A DNA stretch of 58,153 nt from Anaerolineae bacterium (GTDB taxonomy: Bacteria; Chloroflexota; Anaerolineae; Aggregatilineales; Aggregatilineaceae): positions 1-58,153 of the forward strand of contig JAFGNU010000071.1 in assembly GCA_016926875.1 (NCBI GenBank). Direction: 5' to 3'. Each line of letters starts with the position of its first letter. Within the stretch, counting starts at the first letter, position 1. Positions 15,064-23,359 of this stretch are shown here, one piece after another. Made by a program: the position numbers and the translations under genes. Under the pieces are notes generated by a model that ran no database searches, was not told where the DNA came from, and saw only the letters and a program-made list of their open reading frames with translations.

Positions 15064-16632
15064 ATGACTGCACCGTGGGTGTACATACTCGACAAAGATG
15101 TTGCTTCGGGCGAATGGGTGTTGAAGCAGTTGGAAGAAGTCGGCATTGCCGCCTACCGGCTGTCAACCATCACCGATCTATTGTCTGAGTCTGAGGAACG
15201 TCCCCCGGCAGTGTGCCTGATGGCAATTCGCCCGCCGGTGGACCGGGTGCTGGCGCTGATCACCGAGCTGACACAAGAACCGCGTTTTGCCAGGACGGCG
15301 TTTATCCTGATGGGACCAGGCCAGTATAAGCGGGTGGCGTTCGAGGCCGGGGCAGATGATTATATAACCACGCCGCCGGATGTGATCGAACTGCGCAAGC
15401 GTGTGCGGTTGTATCTCGACCGGGCAGCGCTGGAGGCGCGCGTGCTGCTCGAAACCCGGATCACGCAGGAAATGGAAGCGCTGGACGGGGTAGTGCCCGA
15501 CGAGGTGGCGCAGGAAGCGGCTGACCTGGCAGATAAGCCGCCGGTGACACTGCTCGAACATGCTGCTATGCTCACCCAGGAGCGCAACCGGCTGGATACG
15601 ATCCTGCGCTATGCGAACGATGCCATTGCGCTGATCGGCGTGGATGGCACGGTGCAGTATGTGAACCCGGCCTGGGAGCGGATGATTGGCGTGGCGGCGA
15701 CGAAAGTGTTGGGTAAGCCGCTGACCTTGCCGGTGGCGTCCGATACGCCGGTTTCGCTGGACGAGATCATCGGGCAGATTGGGCAGGACAATGCCTGGCA
15801 GGGAGAAGTTCGCTACAAGCTGCCGGACGGTCGTGTGTCCGAGGCAGAAGTGGCGGTCAACCCGGCGCATAGTATTCAGGGCGAGATTGTGGGCTATGTC
15901 GTGATCCAGCACAACGTGGCCGAGCGTAAGGCGATGGAAGAGCTAAAAGCGCGCTTCCTGGCCGATGCGGCGGTTGAGATGCGTACCCCGGTAACCAACA
16001 TCAAAATGCGCCAGTATTTACTCCAGCAGGCACCGCCAGAAGAAAGCCCCATGCATTTTCAGGCGCTGGAACGCGAAACAGAGCGGCTGTCGCTGCTGGT
16101 TGACGCCATGTTGGAACTGTCGCGGTTGGACGCAGGCTTGACTGTGCTCTCCCGCGAGCAAGTTAATCTCAACCAGCTTACCGCGGATGTGGTGGTCTAC
16201 TTCAGTTCGGCAGCGGAGGAAAAAGGCGTGACGCTGGCGCTAAGCCCGAATGACGCGCTGCCGCGAGTAGTGGGCGACCCGATCAAACTGGCGCGGGCGC
16301 TGGGGGCGCTAATCGACAACGCGATCACGTATACGCCCGAAGGCGGGCATATTCATGTGCAGATGGGAATCGAAACGTGGACCGGGGGCGAGTTTGTGAC
16401 CATCCAGGTGCGTGATACCGGTATGGGGATCGTGCCCGACGCGATACCGCACATCTTTGAACGTTTTTTCCGCAGCGAGCGGGTGCGGGACGTTGGCATA
16501 CGCGGGGTGGGGTTAGGGCTGGCGATTGCGCACGAGATCGTCACCCGTCACAATGGCACCATCACGGTTGAAAGCCAGGTGAACAGCGGCAGCACGTTCA
16601 CGATCTGGCTGCCGTTGGTCTCTGCACCCTAA
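15064..16632 (+). CDS. PAS sensor kinase-like protein lacking the phospho-acceptor His, with pseudo-receiver
   Basis: 522 residues, no TM segment. Residues 1-125 look like a response-regulator receiver, but the phospho-Asp position is Ala54 ('CLMAIRPP'). A PAS domain follows (about 170-285, 'ANDAIALIGVDGTVQYVNPAW'). The HisKA-like helix reads 'FLADAAVEMRTPVTN', with Val304 (GTT, 15973-15975) where the conserved His should be. The ATPase domain keeps the N-box Asn ('LIDNAITYTPEGG'), the G1 box 'DTGMGI' and the G2 box 'GVGLGLAIAHE'. It may bind ATP, dimerise and scaffold rather than phosphorylate itself at the canonical site. The gene is divergent from mltG and convergent with an HTH regulator gene. 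Confidence 0.85.
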   Translation: MTAPWVYILDKDVASGEWVLKQLEEVGIAAYRLSTITDLLSESEERPPAVCLMAIRPPVDRVLALITELTQEPRFARTAFILMGPGQYKRVAFEAGADDYITTPPDVIELRKRVRLYLDRAALEARVLLETRITQEMEALDGVVPDEVAQEAADLADKPPVTLLEHAAMLTQERNRLDTILRYANDAIALIGVDGTVQYVNPAWERMIGVAATKVLGKPLTLPVASDTPVSLDEIIGQIGQDNAWQGEVRYKLPDGRVSEAEVAVNPAHSIQGEIVGYVVIQHNVAERKAMEELKARFLADAAVEMRTPVTNIKMRQYLLQQAPPEESPMHFQALERETERLSLLVDAMLELSRLDAGLTVLSREQVNLNQLTADVVVYFSSAAEEKGVTLALSPNDALPRVVGDPIKLARALGALIDNAITYTPEGGHIHVQMGIETWTGGEFVTIQVRDTGMGIVPDAIPHIFERFFRSERVRDVGIRGVGLGLAIAHEIVTRHNGTITVESQVNSGSTFTIWLPLVSAP

Positions 16633-16640
16633 CCGGTATA

Positions 16641-16679
16641 CAAAAAAAGCAGCCTGTCGCCGTGCGGCTTGGGCTGTTG
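16641..16679 (-). terminator. probable terminator of the HTH regulator gene
   Basis: On the minus strand CAGCC...GGCTG encloses a small inner stem and is followed by CTTTTTTTG. The stem is short, but the T-run is clear and lies 31-69 nt past the regulator stop. Confidence 0.5.
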
Positions 16680-16709
16680 GCTGATCAGTCGGAGCGATTG
16701 CGATAGATG

Positions 16710-17339
16710 CTATCGCCCGTTCCGCAGCAAAAATGTGCAGTGGTCGTCGTCCTGAATCTGCCAGCTAAGACGCTTAGGGCGAACGCCGGTCAGCGCCTGG
16801 ATTAGCTTTTCATCCATTTTGCATAGTTCATGGTTGGTGCAGGCTGCTTGCTCGTATGGACAGTTGGCGATGGTTAGAATGATTCCGTCTCTGGATGATT
16901 TCCAGCTCGCGGAATAGCCGCTGCCGTTCAGGTAGGATACGACGTGATCCAGGCGGGCTGGCAACGGTCCGTCGGGGACCATAGCCCTGTCGGCCATCGA
17001 GTGGGCCACACCTTCGAGGACTTCGTTAACCTGAACGGGTTCGAGTTGTTCCTTGAGCTGTTCGAGCAGACCGGCTGCCAGCCCCTGGTAATTGTTGGGG
17101 AAGTAGTCGGCAGCGCGCTCAGTCAGCGTATAGACGTACTGCGGGCGGCCCGGTGCGCTCCGGCGGCGGACAGATGGGGCGGCTACCAGCCCATCACCGC
17201 GCAGGATTTCCAGGTGGTGGCGAACGGTTACAGCAGTGATCTTCCCAATGCGCTCACCGAGGGCAGACACGATTTCATCGATTGTAGCTTCTTTATGTTC
17301 TTTCAGAATTTCTAGGATGTGTCGTCTGGTCTGTTGCAT
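16710..17339 (-). CDS. SufR-like HTH transcriptional regulator with Cys cluster
   Basis: 209 residues. A winged HTH fills residues 1-75: 'RRHILEILKEHKEATIDEIVSAL', a recognition helix near 'ITAVTVRHHLEILRGDGL' and the wing 'RRRSAPGRPQYVYTLT'. This is the ArsR/DeoR-like arrangement seen in SufR and relatives. The C-terminal domain has Cys160, Cys167, Cys173 and Cys201, suggesting an Fe-S or metal sensor. The spacing (C-x6-C-x5-C-x27-C) differs from cyanobacterial SufR as I know it. A good sigma70-like promoter lies at 17392-17421 in an AT-rich region. No suf genes are in the window, so the target is unknown. Confidence 0.8.
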   Translation of the reverse strand: MQQTRRHILEILKEHKEATIDEIVSALGERIGKITAVTVRHHLEILRGDGLVAAPSVRRRSAPGRPQYVYTLTERAADYFPNNYQGLAAGLLEQLKEQLEPVQVNEVLEGVAHSMADRAMVPDGPLPARLDHVVSYLNGSGYSASWKSSRDGIILTIANCPYEQAACTNHELCKMDEKLIQALTGVRPKRLSWQIQDDDHCTFLLRNGR

Positions 17340-17391
17340 GGGGTGGCGGCTCGCTTTACTATATTTACGATATTGGTTATAAATTTTAAAA

Positions 17392-17421
17392 ATCTTATCA
17401 TGTTGATGTGATCTTTGTCAA
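17392..17421 (-). promoter_or_regulatory. sigma70-like promoter of the HTH regulator
   Basis: On the minus strand a consensus TTGACA (17416-17421), an 18-nt spacer, and TAAGAT (17392-17397). The AT-rich leader of about 45 nt stands out from the GC-rich surroundings and may contain the regulator's own operator. Confidence 0.7.
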
Positions 17422-17488
17422 CTGACGCGGCAGATTGAATCTGCGCCAATCTGCACGTCTTAAATTTAGCAGGATACTGGTTGGGATA

Positions 17489-17607
17489 TAATGGAGTGCA
17501 CAATTAGAACTCGCACAACGGTCCCGTAGGGGTGCAGCTTGCATCGCCCAGGGCAGAGCAAGCTCGACCCCTACACATTATGCGGGTTTGGATTGATTTC
17601 TCCATAA
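17489..17607 (+). repeat. MITE-like element, copy B
   Basis: The core runs from GTAGGGGT (17526-17533) to ACCCCTAC (17567-17574). The ends form imperfect terminal inverted repeats starting ATGGAG (17491) and ending CTCCAT (17600-17605), with about 19 of 28 positions matching. It shares its left arm with copy A. The distal end overlaps the AAGGA that serves as ribosome-binding site of the gene at 17623. Confidence 0.8.
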
Positions 17608-17622
17608 GGAAAAGACCGCCAT

Positions 17623-18438
17623 ATGAAGATACAACGAGCTTGGTTGCTGGTAACAGTGGCGACGTTGAGTATGACCGGCACGGCGCTGGCCGACGGCCCC
17701 GACGACGCGCCCCTGCAAGCAGTTGAGCAGTTTGTGCAGGGGGTGTTTGATGGCGATTATGACGCGGCGCTTGATTTGATGTGTGAAGATGATCGTCAGA
17801 ACCTGGGCGACACCGATCTTGATTTTGATGCGCTTTCAGAACAGGTGCAGTCGCTGGACCTTATGGTCAATTTGAACGATCTGGACTATAAGATCATACA
17901 ACGCGGTGAAAGCTGGGCAGAGGTTGGCATCACGGGCGAGGTCGCGGTGCAGGTGCAGGGGCAGACCGATATCACGATCCTGTCACCGCAGATGCTCCAG
18001 ATCGAAATGCTGTGGGCGATTACTGAAGACGATGCCTGGAAAGTATGCTCGGCAGTGCCGGATGACATGGTGCAGGCAATAGCGCCGGAGGAGATCGCAC
18101 AGTTATTTATTGGCAATGCGTTTGCCGGGAATTTTGAGGGATCGCTCGCGCTGGTATGTACCGCCCAGCAGGAAACACTGAGCGAAGCGCAGTTTGATAT
18201 GATGTTTGGCGACTTCCGGGCGCAAAATATCGCGCTGGACCTGAGCGGTGTTGTATTTGAGACGGTTGACCAGACGGATGAGGAAGCCGTTGTCGAGTTG
18301 AGTGGTGATATCCTGATGAGTTGGCAAGATCGCCCGCGCCCGATCCCGATCGATGTTGAGCGCCTGGGACTGGGGCCGGTGCACCTGATCTTTGAGGATG
18401 GCTGGAAGATTTGCGAAACGGCACCGGTTGAAAGCTAG
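17623..18438 (+). CDS. exported protein with two NTF2-like repeats
   Basis: 271 residues. A signal peptide (about 1-23, ending 'GTALA') leads into two related halves. Each opens with a helix of the NTF2/DUF4878 type: 'AVEQFVQGVFDGDYDAALDL' near residue 32 and 'IAQLFIGNAFAGNFEGSLAL' near 160. Each half contains Cys and a 'W-K-[VI]-C' C-terminal strand ('DAWKVCSA' and 'DGWKICET'), so a disulfide within each repeat is plausible. Function unknown; such domains bind small ligands or act as lipoprotein modules. ATG 17623 follows AAGGAAAAG, which lies at the boundary of MITE copy B. Confidence 0.75.
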   Translation: MKIQRAWLLVTVATLSMTGTALADGPDDAPLQAVEQFVQGVFDGDYDAALDLMCEDDRQNLGDTDLDFDALSEQVQSLDLMVNLNDLDYKIIQRGESWAEVGITGEVAVQVQGQTDITILSPQMLQIEMLWAITEDDAWKVCSAVPDDMVQAIAPEEIAQLFIGNAFAGNFEGSLALVCTAQQETLSEAQFDMMFGDFRAQNIALDLSGVVFETVDQTDEEAVVELSGDILMSWQDRPRPIPIDVERLGLGPVHLIFEDGWKICETAPVES

Positions 18439-18536
18439 GCTACTCTTGGCTACACTTAGGCCGTTGATCGGTTGTTTCGGGTGATTAGCTGCCAGGATTT
18501 TTGTTTTAGGCCGCGCGCCGTTAAGGAGCTGCTCGC

Positions 18537-19487
18537 ATGACGTTACGCCCCCATGTATTGACGATTGCTGTGCTGCTGGCCGTTACCGGGCTGGTATTTA
18601 TTTTGGTGGGGAGCGGCGGGGTTTCAACCGGCGTATTTTTGCCGGACCCCACGCACACACTGACGCCTACACCTAGTCCCGATGTCGAGGCGCCGCAAGG
18701 ATCGGCGGACCACTGGACAGAAATGGCACCGGGGCAGTTCGTGTACGCTCCTGACCCGGATGTGCCTGTTTCGGAATCCTCTGCCCAGATCGGTTACCAG
18801 ATCGTTGCATTGGAAGCGTTTTGGGAACAGGTAGGCATCGAAGCGCCTGCTGAGGATGCGCCCTATCCGCTGCTGGATGTGTTGGAGCAGATGCGCGCCG
18901 CGTTTGAGTCGCAGATCGATGAACTGGGGCTGGTGATGGGACCGGACGATCTCCAGGGGCCAATGATCGAATTGTTTGGTACGGTGCCGATAGCGCTGCT
19001 GCGTGTGCAAATTCAACCCCAGGTCAGTCCCAGCGGGCAGCCGTTCAGCGGGCTTGATCTGGTGCTGGGGCTGGTAGAGCGCGGCGAGGGCGAGATAAAC
19101 GCGATCCAGTATTCGTACCAGGCTGAACCGGACCCGGTGATCTATGCCGATTTTCGCGCGTGGCTGACCGAAAACGCGGCTGATCTGGCCGGGCTGACCG
19201 AAGAGGAATCCGAAGCCGAGGCCGAGGCGACCGAAGAAACGGAACCAGAAGCAACCGAGGAAGTTGAAGCCGAAGCAACCGAAGCGGTCGAGTCTGAGGT
19301 GGAGCCGGACGCCCAGGCAACGGCAGAACCGATGCCCGAAGCGACACAAGCGGTTGAGCCGGAAGCCGAACCGGAAGCGGAAGCAACCGAAGCGGTCGAA
19401 TCTGAGGCAGAGCCGGACGTTCAGGCAACAGAAGAACCGGCGCCGGAAGCCGCGCCAACCGCCGAGGCTGAACCGGAAGGCGAGTAG
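18537..19487 (+). CDS. membrane-anchored protein with acidic repeat tail
   Basis: 316 residues. One N-terminal TM helix or uncleaved signal (about 8-30) precedes a short Thr/Pro stretch. A folded-looking domain follows (about 55-215), unrecognised. Residues about 222-316 are an acidic Glu/Ala/Thr/Pro tail in degenerate repeats of the type 'EATEAVESEAEPDVQATEEP'. Only Glu and Asp are charged in the tail, which is therefore strongly anionic outside the membrane. It lies 98 nt after the NTF2-like gene and upstream of nuoB on the same strand. I do not recognise the central domain. Confidence 0.7.
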   Translation: MTLRPHVLTIAVLLAVTGLVFILVGSGGVSTGVFLPDPTHTLTPTPSPDVEAPQGSADHWTEMAPGQFVYAPDPDVPVSESSAQIGYQIVALEAFWEQVGIEAPAEDAPYPLLDVLEQMRAAFESQIDELGLVMGPDDLQGPMIELFGTVPIALLRVQIQPQVSPSGQPFSGLDLVLGLVERGEGEINAIQYSYQAEPDPVIYADFRAWLTENAADLAGLTEEESEAEAEATEETEPEATEEVEAEATEAVESEVEPDAQATAEPMPEATQAVEPEAEPEAEATEAVESEAEPDVQATEEPAPEAAPTAEAEPEGE

Positions 19488-19522
19488 CACGGGCGTTGGG
19501 TGGTTGTTCACAGCGCCATTTC

Positions 19523-19535
19523 TTATGTTACATAA
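19523..19535. promoter_or_regulatory. 13-nt palindrome upstream of the nuo genes
   Basis: TTATGT-T-ACATAA is a perfect palindrome in an AT-rich island 67 nt before the nuoB start. It is a candidate operator or overlaps a promoter -10 region; no convincing -35 was found. Confidence 0.4.
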
Positions 19536-19602
19536 TATGCAAGGATAGAGCATCCGGCGTGGCGATGCAGCCGGAAAGGGTTAAAGAGAACGGCGAGGGT
19601 TT

Positions 19603-20289
19603 ATGACCAATAACAGCGATTTCTTGAAGGAACTACACGACCCGGAGTTGCCGGTGCCGGACGATATGCGGTCCTCGGTGGCGGTAACAAACCTGGATAA
19701 GCTGATGAGCACAGTCTACAATTGGGGCCGCCGGAATTCGATCTGGCCGATGGCGTTTGGCCTGGCCTGCTGTGCCATCGAGATGATTGCAACTGCCGCC
19801 AGCCGCTATGATCAGGCGCGCTTTGGCATGGAAGTGATCCGGGCCAGCCCGCGCCAGTCTGACCTGATGCTTGTGAGCGGCACGGTAACCAAAAAGATGG
19901 TCGTGCCGATTGTGCGGCTGTATAACCAGATGCCGGAGCCCAAATACGTACTGGCGATGGGCGCGTGCGCGTGCGGCGGCGGGCCGTTCAAGGATGGTTA
20001 TAATGTCGTGGGCGGTATTGACAAATATATCCCGGTGGATGTGTATGTGCCCGGCTGCCCACCCACGCCCCAGGCGCTGCTGCACGGCCTGATCATGCTG
20101 CAAAAGAAGATCGACGGGCAGTCGTTGAGCAACCGGAACAGCGTACCCTGGTATGGGCGCGGTCCCAGTGATGAGGCGACCATGCCGGTGCTTGGCCCGG
20201 ATATTATCGACCCGCGCCAGGCGCACATCCTGCGCCGCCAGGCCGGAGCGACCGAACAGCCGTCCGAACCGGCAGATACCGACGCCTGA
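19603..20289 (+). CDS. nuoB: NADH dehydrogenase-like subunit B
   Basis: 228 residues. NuoB carries the terminal [4Fe-4S] cluster N2 next to the quinone site of complex I. The tandem Cys of '[10 protein letters not shown]', a Cys in '[11 protein letters not shown]' and the Cys of 'VPGCPPTP' are the four expected ligands. The second of these motifs has one extra Cys compared with the more usual Ser. The N-terminal 20 residues and a C-terminal tail after about 190 are extensions. GAGGG precedes ATG 19603. It is followed 35 nt later by nuoCD. No nuoA precedes it, which is unusual. Confidence 0.95.
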   Translation: MTNNSDFLKELHDPELPVPDDMRSSVAVTNLDKLMSTVYNWGRRNSIWPMAFGLACCAIEMIATAASRYDQARFGMEVIRASPRQSDLMLVSGTVTKKMVVPIVRLYNQMPEPKYVLAMGACACGGGPFKDGYNVVGGIDKYIPVDVYVPGCPPTPQALLHGLIMLQKKIDGQSLSNRNSVPWYGRGPSDEATMPVLGPDIIDPRQAHILRRQAGATEQPSEPADTDA

Positions 20290-20324
20290 TTCGCCTGCTT
20301 GCTGCCAAGGAACGAGGAATAACC

Positions 20325-22166
20325 ATGACCGAACAAGTCCCAACGGCTGACACCGTCACCCCGACCGGCGAGACGCTCAACGTACTGCATAAGCGGTTTA
20401 AAAAAGCGGTCCGGCAGGATGATCGCGACGGCTACGATGGCATCCTGATAGACCCGGCCAGGCTGGTCGAGGTGGCGACCGCTGCCCGCGACGAGCTTGG
20501 CTATGATTATCTTGCCAGCGCGACGGCGGTTGACTATTTGGGCAAGGGCGATCACCTGGAGATGGTGTATCACCTGTGCCGCACGTCGGGCGGCCCGGCG
20601 CTGGTGCTCAAGGCGCAGACGCCGCGCGAGAACGCCGAACTGCCCAGCCTGACCGGCGTGTGGTCGGGCGCAGACTTCCAGGAGCGCGAAGCGTGGGACC
20701 TGATGGGCATTCGCTTCACCGGGCACCCTAACCTGAAACGGATTCTGCTGTGGGAAGGCTTCGACGGGCACCCGCTGCGCAAGGATTGGCGCGAGGCGTA
20801 TTACGAGGCGGATCAAAAACCGTTCGACAGCCGCTGGCCGGATGGACACGTCCGGCGGGCAGAGCAGGACAACCCGTATGGTAAAAACGTCCGCTATCCC
20901 GACGGCTTTGTGCTGGACGAGTACCAGTCTACGGCGGAAGACGCGCTGTATGCTGATGTGGCGCTGGGGCTGGATGTCAGCGCCGACCTGGCGACGGAGC
21001 GCGTCGTGGTCAGCATGGGGCCGCAGCATCCCAGCACGCACGGCGTCTTTCGCATGATCGTCACGCTGGATGGCGAGCGGATCGAGGCGTTGGAGCCGGT
21101 GATGGGCTATCTGCACCGCAACCACGAAAAGATCGGCGAGCGCAACACGTTTTTGCAGAACATGCCCTATACCGACCGGCTGGATTACATTTGCAGCCTG
21201 TCGAACAACCTGGGCTACGCGCTGGCGGTCGAGCGGTTGATGAGCCTGGGCAGCCGCTACGAGCCGCCGACGTACCGCGCGGAGGCGATCCGCGTGTTGA
21301 TGGCCGAACTGACGCGTATCGTCAACCACATGTGGGCCATCGGTTTTTTGCTGAACGACCTGGGCGCGTTCTTCACGCCGATGATGTACGCCGTTACCGA
21401 GCGAGAACTGATCCTTGATTTCTTTGAAGCAACAACCGGCAGCCGGATGATGTGCAACTACATGCGTTTTGGCGGTGTGGCACATGACATCCCCGACCGG
21501 ATGCGCAGCGAAGCCAGCCTGATCAACGACCGGGTGCGGGACGAAAACACGATGGAATACCTGCACAAGTTGATCAACGAGCGGCTGCCGCGCGCCATCG
21601 ACCAGTTCGACGAGTATTTAACCACGAGCGAGATCGTCACCAACCGCTGCATCGGCGTGGGTGTGCTGAGCACTGCCGACGCCATCGCTGCCAGCGCCGC
21701 CGGGCCGGTGCTGCGCGCCAGCGGTGTGCCCTATGATGTGCGCCGCGCCGACCCGTACAGCATCTATGCCGACCTTGATTTTGACGTGGCGGTGCGCTAT
21801 CACGGCGACGTGTACGACCGCTACCTGATCCGGTTGGACGAGATGCGCCAGAGCATTCGTATACTCAAGCAGGTCTGGCCGCTGCTGATGGATACCGGCG
21901 GCCAGCCGTTTTTTGCCGGGCGGGGTGGCATCTACAGCCCGCGCGTGCCTGCTGGCGAGTCTTATGGGCGCGTGGAGAATCCAAAGGGCGAGTTGGGCTA
22001 TTACGTGGTGTCGGACGGCGGGCAGAACCCCCGGCGCTATCACGTCCGCGCGCCAAGTTTTATCAACCTGACGGCGCTGGAGCAGATGTGCAAGGGGCAT
22101 AAAGTGGCGGATGTGGTCGCCATCCTGGGCAGCATCGACATTGTGCTGGGTGAGACGGATCGCTAA
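20325..22166 (+). CDS. nuoCD: fused NADH dehydrogenase-like subunits C and D
   Basis: 613 residues. The NuoC part (about 1-200) has '[20 protein letters not shown]' and 'GHPLRKDW'. The NuoD part (about 220-613) has '[14 protein letters not shown]', '[12 protein letters not shown]' and 'ARGGIYSPR'-like motifs of the 49-kDa subunit, which shapes the quinone cavity with NuoB. Fusion of the two is known in several bacterial lineages. The C-terminus ends 'DIVLGETDR', close to the canonical 'D-x-V-x-G-E-x-D-R'. Translation from ATG 20325 is supported by GAGGAAT upstream. nuoI starts 28 nt downstream. Confidence 0.95.
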   Translation: MTEQVPTADTVTPTGETLNVLHKRFKKAVRQDDRDGYDGILIDPARLVEVATAARDELGYDYLASATAVDYLGKGDHLEMVYHLCRTSGGPALVLKAQTPRENAELPSLTGVWSGADFQEREAWDLMGIRFTGHPNLKRILLWEGFDGHPLRKDWREAYYEADQKPFDSRWPDGHVRRAEQDNPYGKNVRYPDGFVLDEYQSTAEDALYADVALGLDVSADLATERVVVSMGPQHPSTHGVFRMIVTLDGERIEALEPVMGYLHRNHEKIGERNTFLQNMPYTDRLDYICSLSNNLGYALAVERLMSLGSRYEPPTYRAEAIRVLMAELTRIVNHMWAIGFLLNDLGAFFTPMMYAVTERELILDFFEATTGSRMMCNYMRFGGVAHDIPDRMRSEASLINDRVRDENTMEYLHKLINERLPRAIDQFDEYLTTSEIVTNRCIGVGVLSTADAIAASAAGPVLRASGVPYDVRRADPYSIYADLDFDVAVRYHGDVYDRYLIRLDEMRQSIRILKQVWPLLMDTGGQPFFAGRGGIYSPRVPAGESYGRVENPKGELGYYVVSDGGQNPRRYHVRAPSFINLTALEQMCKGHKVADVVAILGSIDIVLGETDR

Positions 22167-22194
22167 CAAGGGCGGGTAAGGAGCATCAGGGGTT

Positions 22195-22839
22195 ATGTAT
22201 GGATCGGGAGTCTGGCGCGGCCTGCTGGTCACGCTCAAACACTTTGTAGCAACGTATGTAGACGATATCCGCTGGGGATTCCGACGGCGCAACCCGGCTG
22301 CGTTCCCCGTGCGGCAAAGCCTGGACGGGCGCGGCGTGTTCACGGTGGAGTATCCCGAAGAAAAGATCGCCGTGCCGGAGCGGTTCCGCTTTATTCCGTT
22401 CCTGGTGGTCGATAACTACGATCACCCGGAGCGCGCCGGTCATGACTGGTGCACAAGCTGCGGCATCTGTGCCAAGGTGTGCCCGCCGCAGTGTATCTGG
22501 ATTGTGCGCGGCTCCGATCCCGATAGCGGGCGGCCCGTGCCCGAACCCGACGCGTTTTATATTGACATCGACCTGTGCATGAACTGCGGTCTGTGCGCTG
22601 AATTCTGCCCGTTTGACGCGATCAAAATGGATCATGATTACGAGTTGGCGAGCTATGATCGCACCTCGAATCATATTTACGATAAGCGGCGGCTGTCGAA
22701 GGAGTTCCGCTACTGGCAGTCTATCGCCCCGACTATCGCCGAACAGGAAGCCAGCGCGCGCGGCGGGTGGGAGCACAAGGACGTGCTAAAGCAGAAGGCG
22801 AAGGATGCCAAAGCAGTAGCGAGCGAGCAGGCGGAGTGA
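22195..22839 (+). CDS. nuoI: NADH dehydrogenase-like subunit I (2x[4Fe-4S])
   Basis: 214 residues. Two ferredoxin motifs are present: 'CTSCGICAKVCPPQC' and 'CMNCGLCAEFCPFDA', each binding a [4Fe-4S] cluster (N6a and N6b) that passes electrons towards N2 in NuoB. The N-terminal 'LLVTLKHF' amphipathic helix is the usual membrane-contact element. The C-terminal tail after about 165 is charged and longer than in many NuoI. It overlaps the next gene start by 3 nt (GTGA), implying translational coupling. nuoH, its normal neighbour, is absent. Confidence 0.93.
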   Translation: MYGSGVWRGLLVTLKHFVATYVDDIRWGFRRRNPAAFPVRQSLDGRGVFTVEYPEEKIAVPERFRFIPFLVVDNYDHPERAGHDWCTSCGICAKVCPPQCIWIVRGSDPDSGRPVPEPDAFYIDIDLCMNCGLCAEFCPFDAIKMDHDYELASYDRTSNHIYDKRRLSKEFRYWQSIAPTIAEQEASARGGWEHKDVLKQKAKDAKAVASEQAE

Positions 22840-23225
22840 GCGCGGTCAGCGATCAATCATCGGCGCATGGCGGCGGCGCCGTGCTGTTGTATCAAAGCGA
22901 CTCGGAGGTGCTATTCCCTCCGCGCGTGATTGCATCGCTGGCCCATCTGCGCGGGGACGTGTGGCAGGCGCTGGTTGCCTATATCCTAAACTGCCGGGAA
23001 AACGACCCGGACGCGCTGGCATTTGACCTGCTGATGATCCGGTTGAATAGCTGCTTGACGTGCCATCCCGGCAGCTACCGGTCGGTGCGCGGGTGTACGT
23101 TCTGCGCGCGGCAGGCAGTGCGCCGGTTCAAGGGAGCGGACGACGACCTGATCCGGCAGTGGGATCAGGCGCGAGGCGAGGTGCTGCGCTGGCTGACAGC
23201 CGGTGAGCCGCCGCCGATGGATTAG
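22836..23225 (+). CDS. small four-Cys protein coupled to nuoI
   Basis: 129 residues from the GTG at 22836, which overlaps the nuoI stop as GTGA. The centre reads 'NSCLTCHPGSYRSVRGCTFC': Cys73, Cys76, Cys87 and Cys90, two C-x2-C knuckles 10 residues apart. A further Cys53 lies in the preceding helix. The protein has no signal peptide, so the C-x2-C-H is unlikely to bind haem c and more probably holds zinc or an Fe-S centre. The C-terminus is helical and acidic. I recall similar proteins in Chloroflexota but cannot name a family. The coupling suggests an assembly factor or accessory subunit of the Nuo module. Confidence 0.7.
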   Translation: MSAVSDQSSAHGGGAVLLYQSDSEVLFPPRVIASLAHLRGDVWQALVAYILNCRENDPDALAFDLLMIRLNSCLTCHPGSYRSVRGCTFCARQAVRRFKGADDDLIRQWDQARGEVLRWLTAGEPPPMD

Positions 23226-23263
23226 CGCCGGACAGACCCGGCAGCAGAGAGTTGTCTATCCAG

Positions 23264-23290
23264 AAACCCGGCGAGTTTGGCCGGGCTTTT
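23264..23290 (+). terminator. terminator after the nuo unit
   Basis: CCCGGC (23267-23272) and GCCGGG (23280-23285) form a stem with a 7-nt loop followed by CTTTT. It lies 39 nt past the four-Cys gene stop. Confidence 0.7.
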
Positions 23291-23301
23291 GTACGCGTTA
23301 G

Positions 23302-23307
23302 TATAAT
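23302..23307 (+). promoter_or_regulatory. possible -10 of mrp
   Basis: A perfect TATAAT lies 53 nt before the mrp start and just after the terminator. The best -35 match, TTGGCC at 23277, is one or two bases too far, so only the -10 is proposed. Confidence 0.4.
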
Positions 23308-23359
23308 CTGGACGCGACGATGTGCGGAATCCCGATCCATGATGGGAGAGAGGTGTTAA

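Noticed and set aside
19998..21566. A 522-codon open frame antisense to nuoB/nuoCD
   Set aside because: It lies wholly opposite highly conserved complex I genes and has the Arg/His/Val-rich composition of antisense reading in GC-rich DNA.
22836..23225. C-x2-C-H as a haem c site in the four-Cys protein
   Set aside because: No signal peptide is present, so haem attachment outside the membrane is unlikely. The paired knuckles fit a metal site better.
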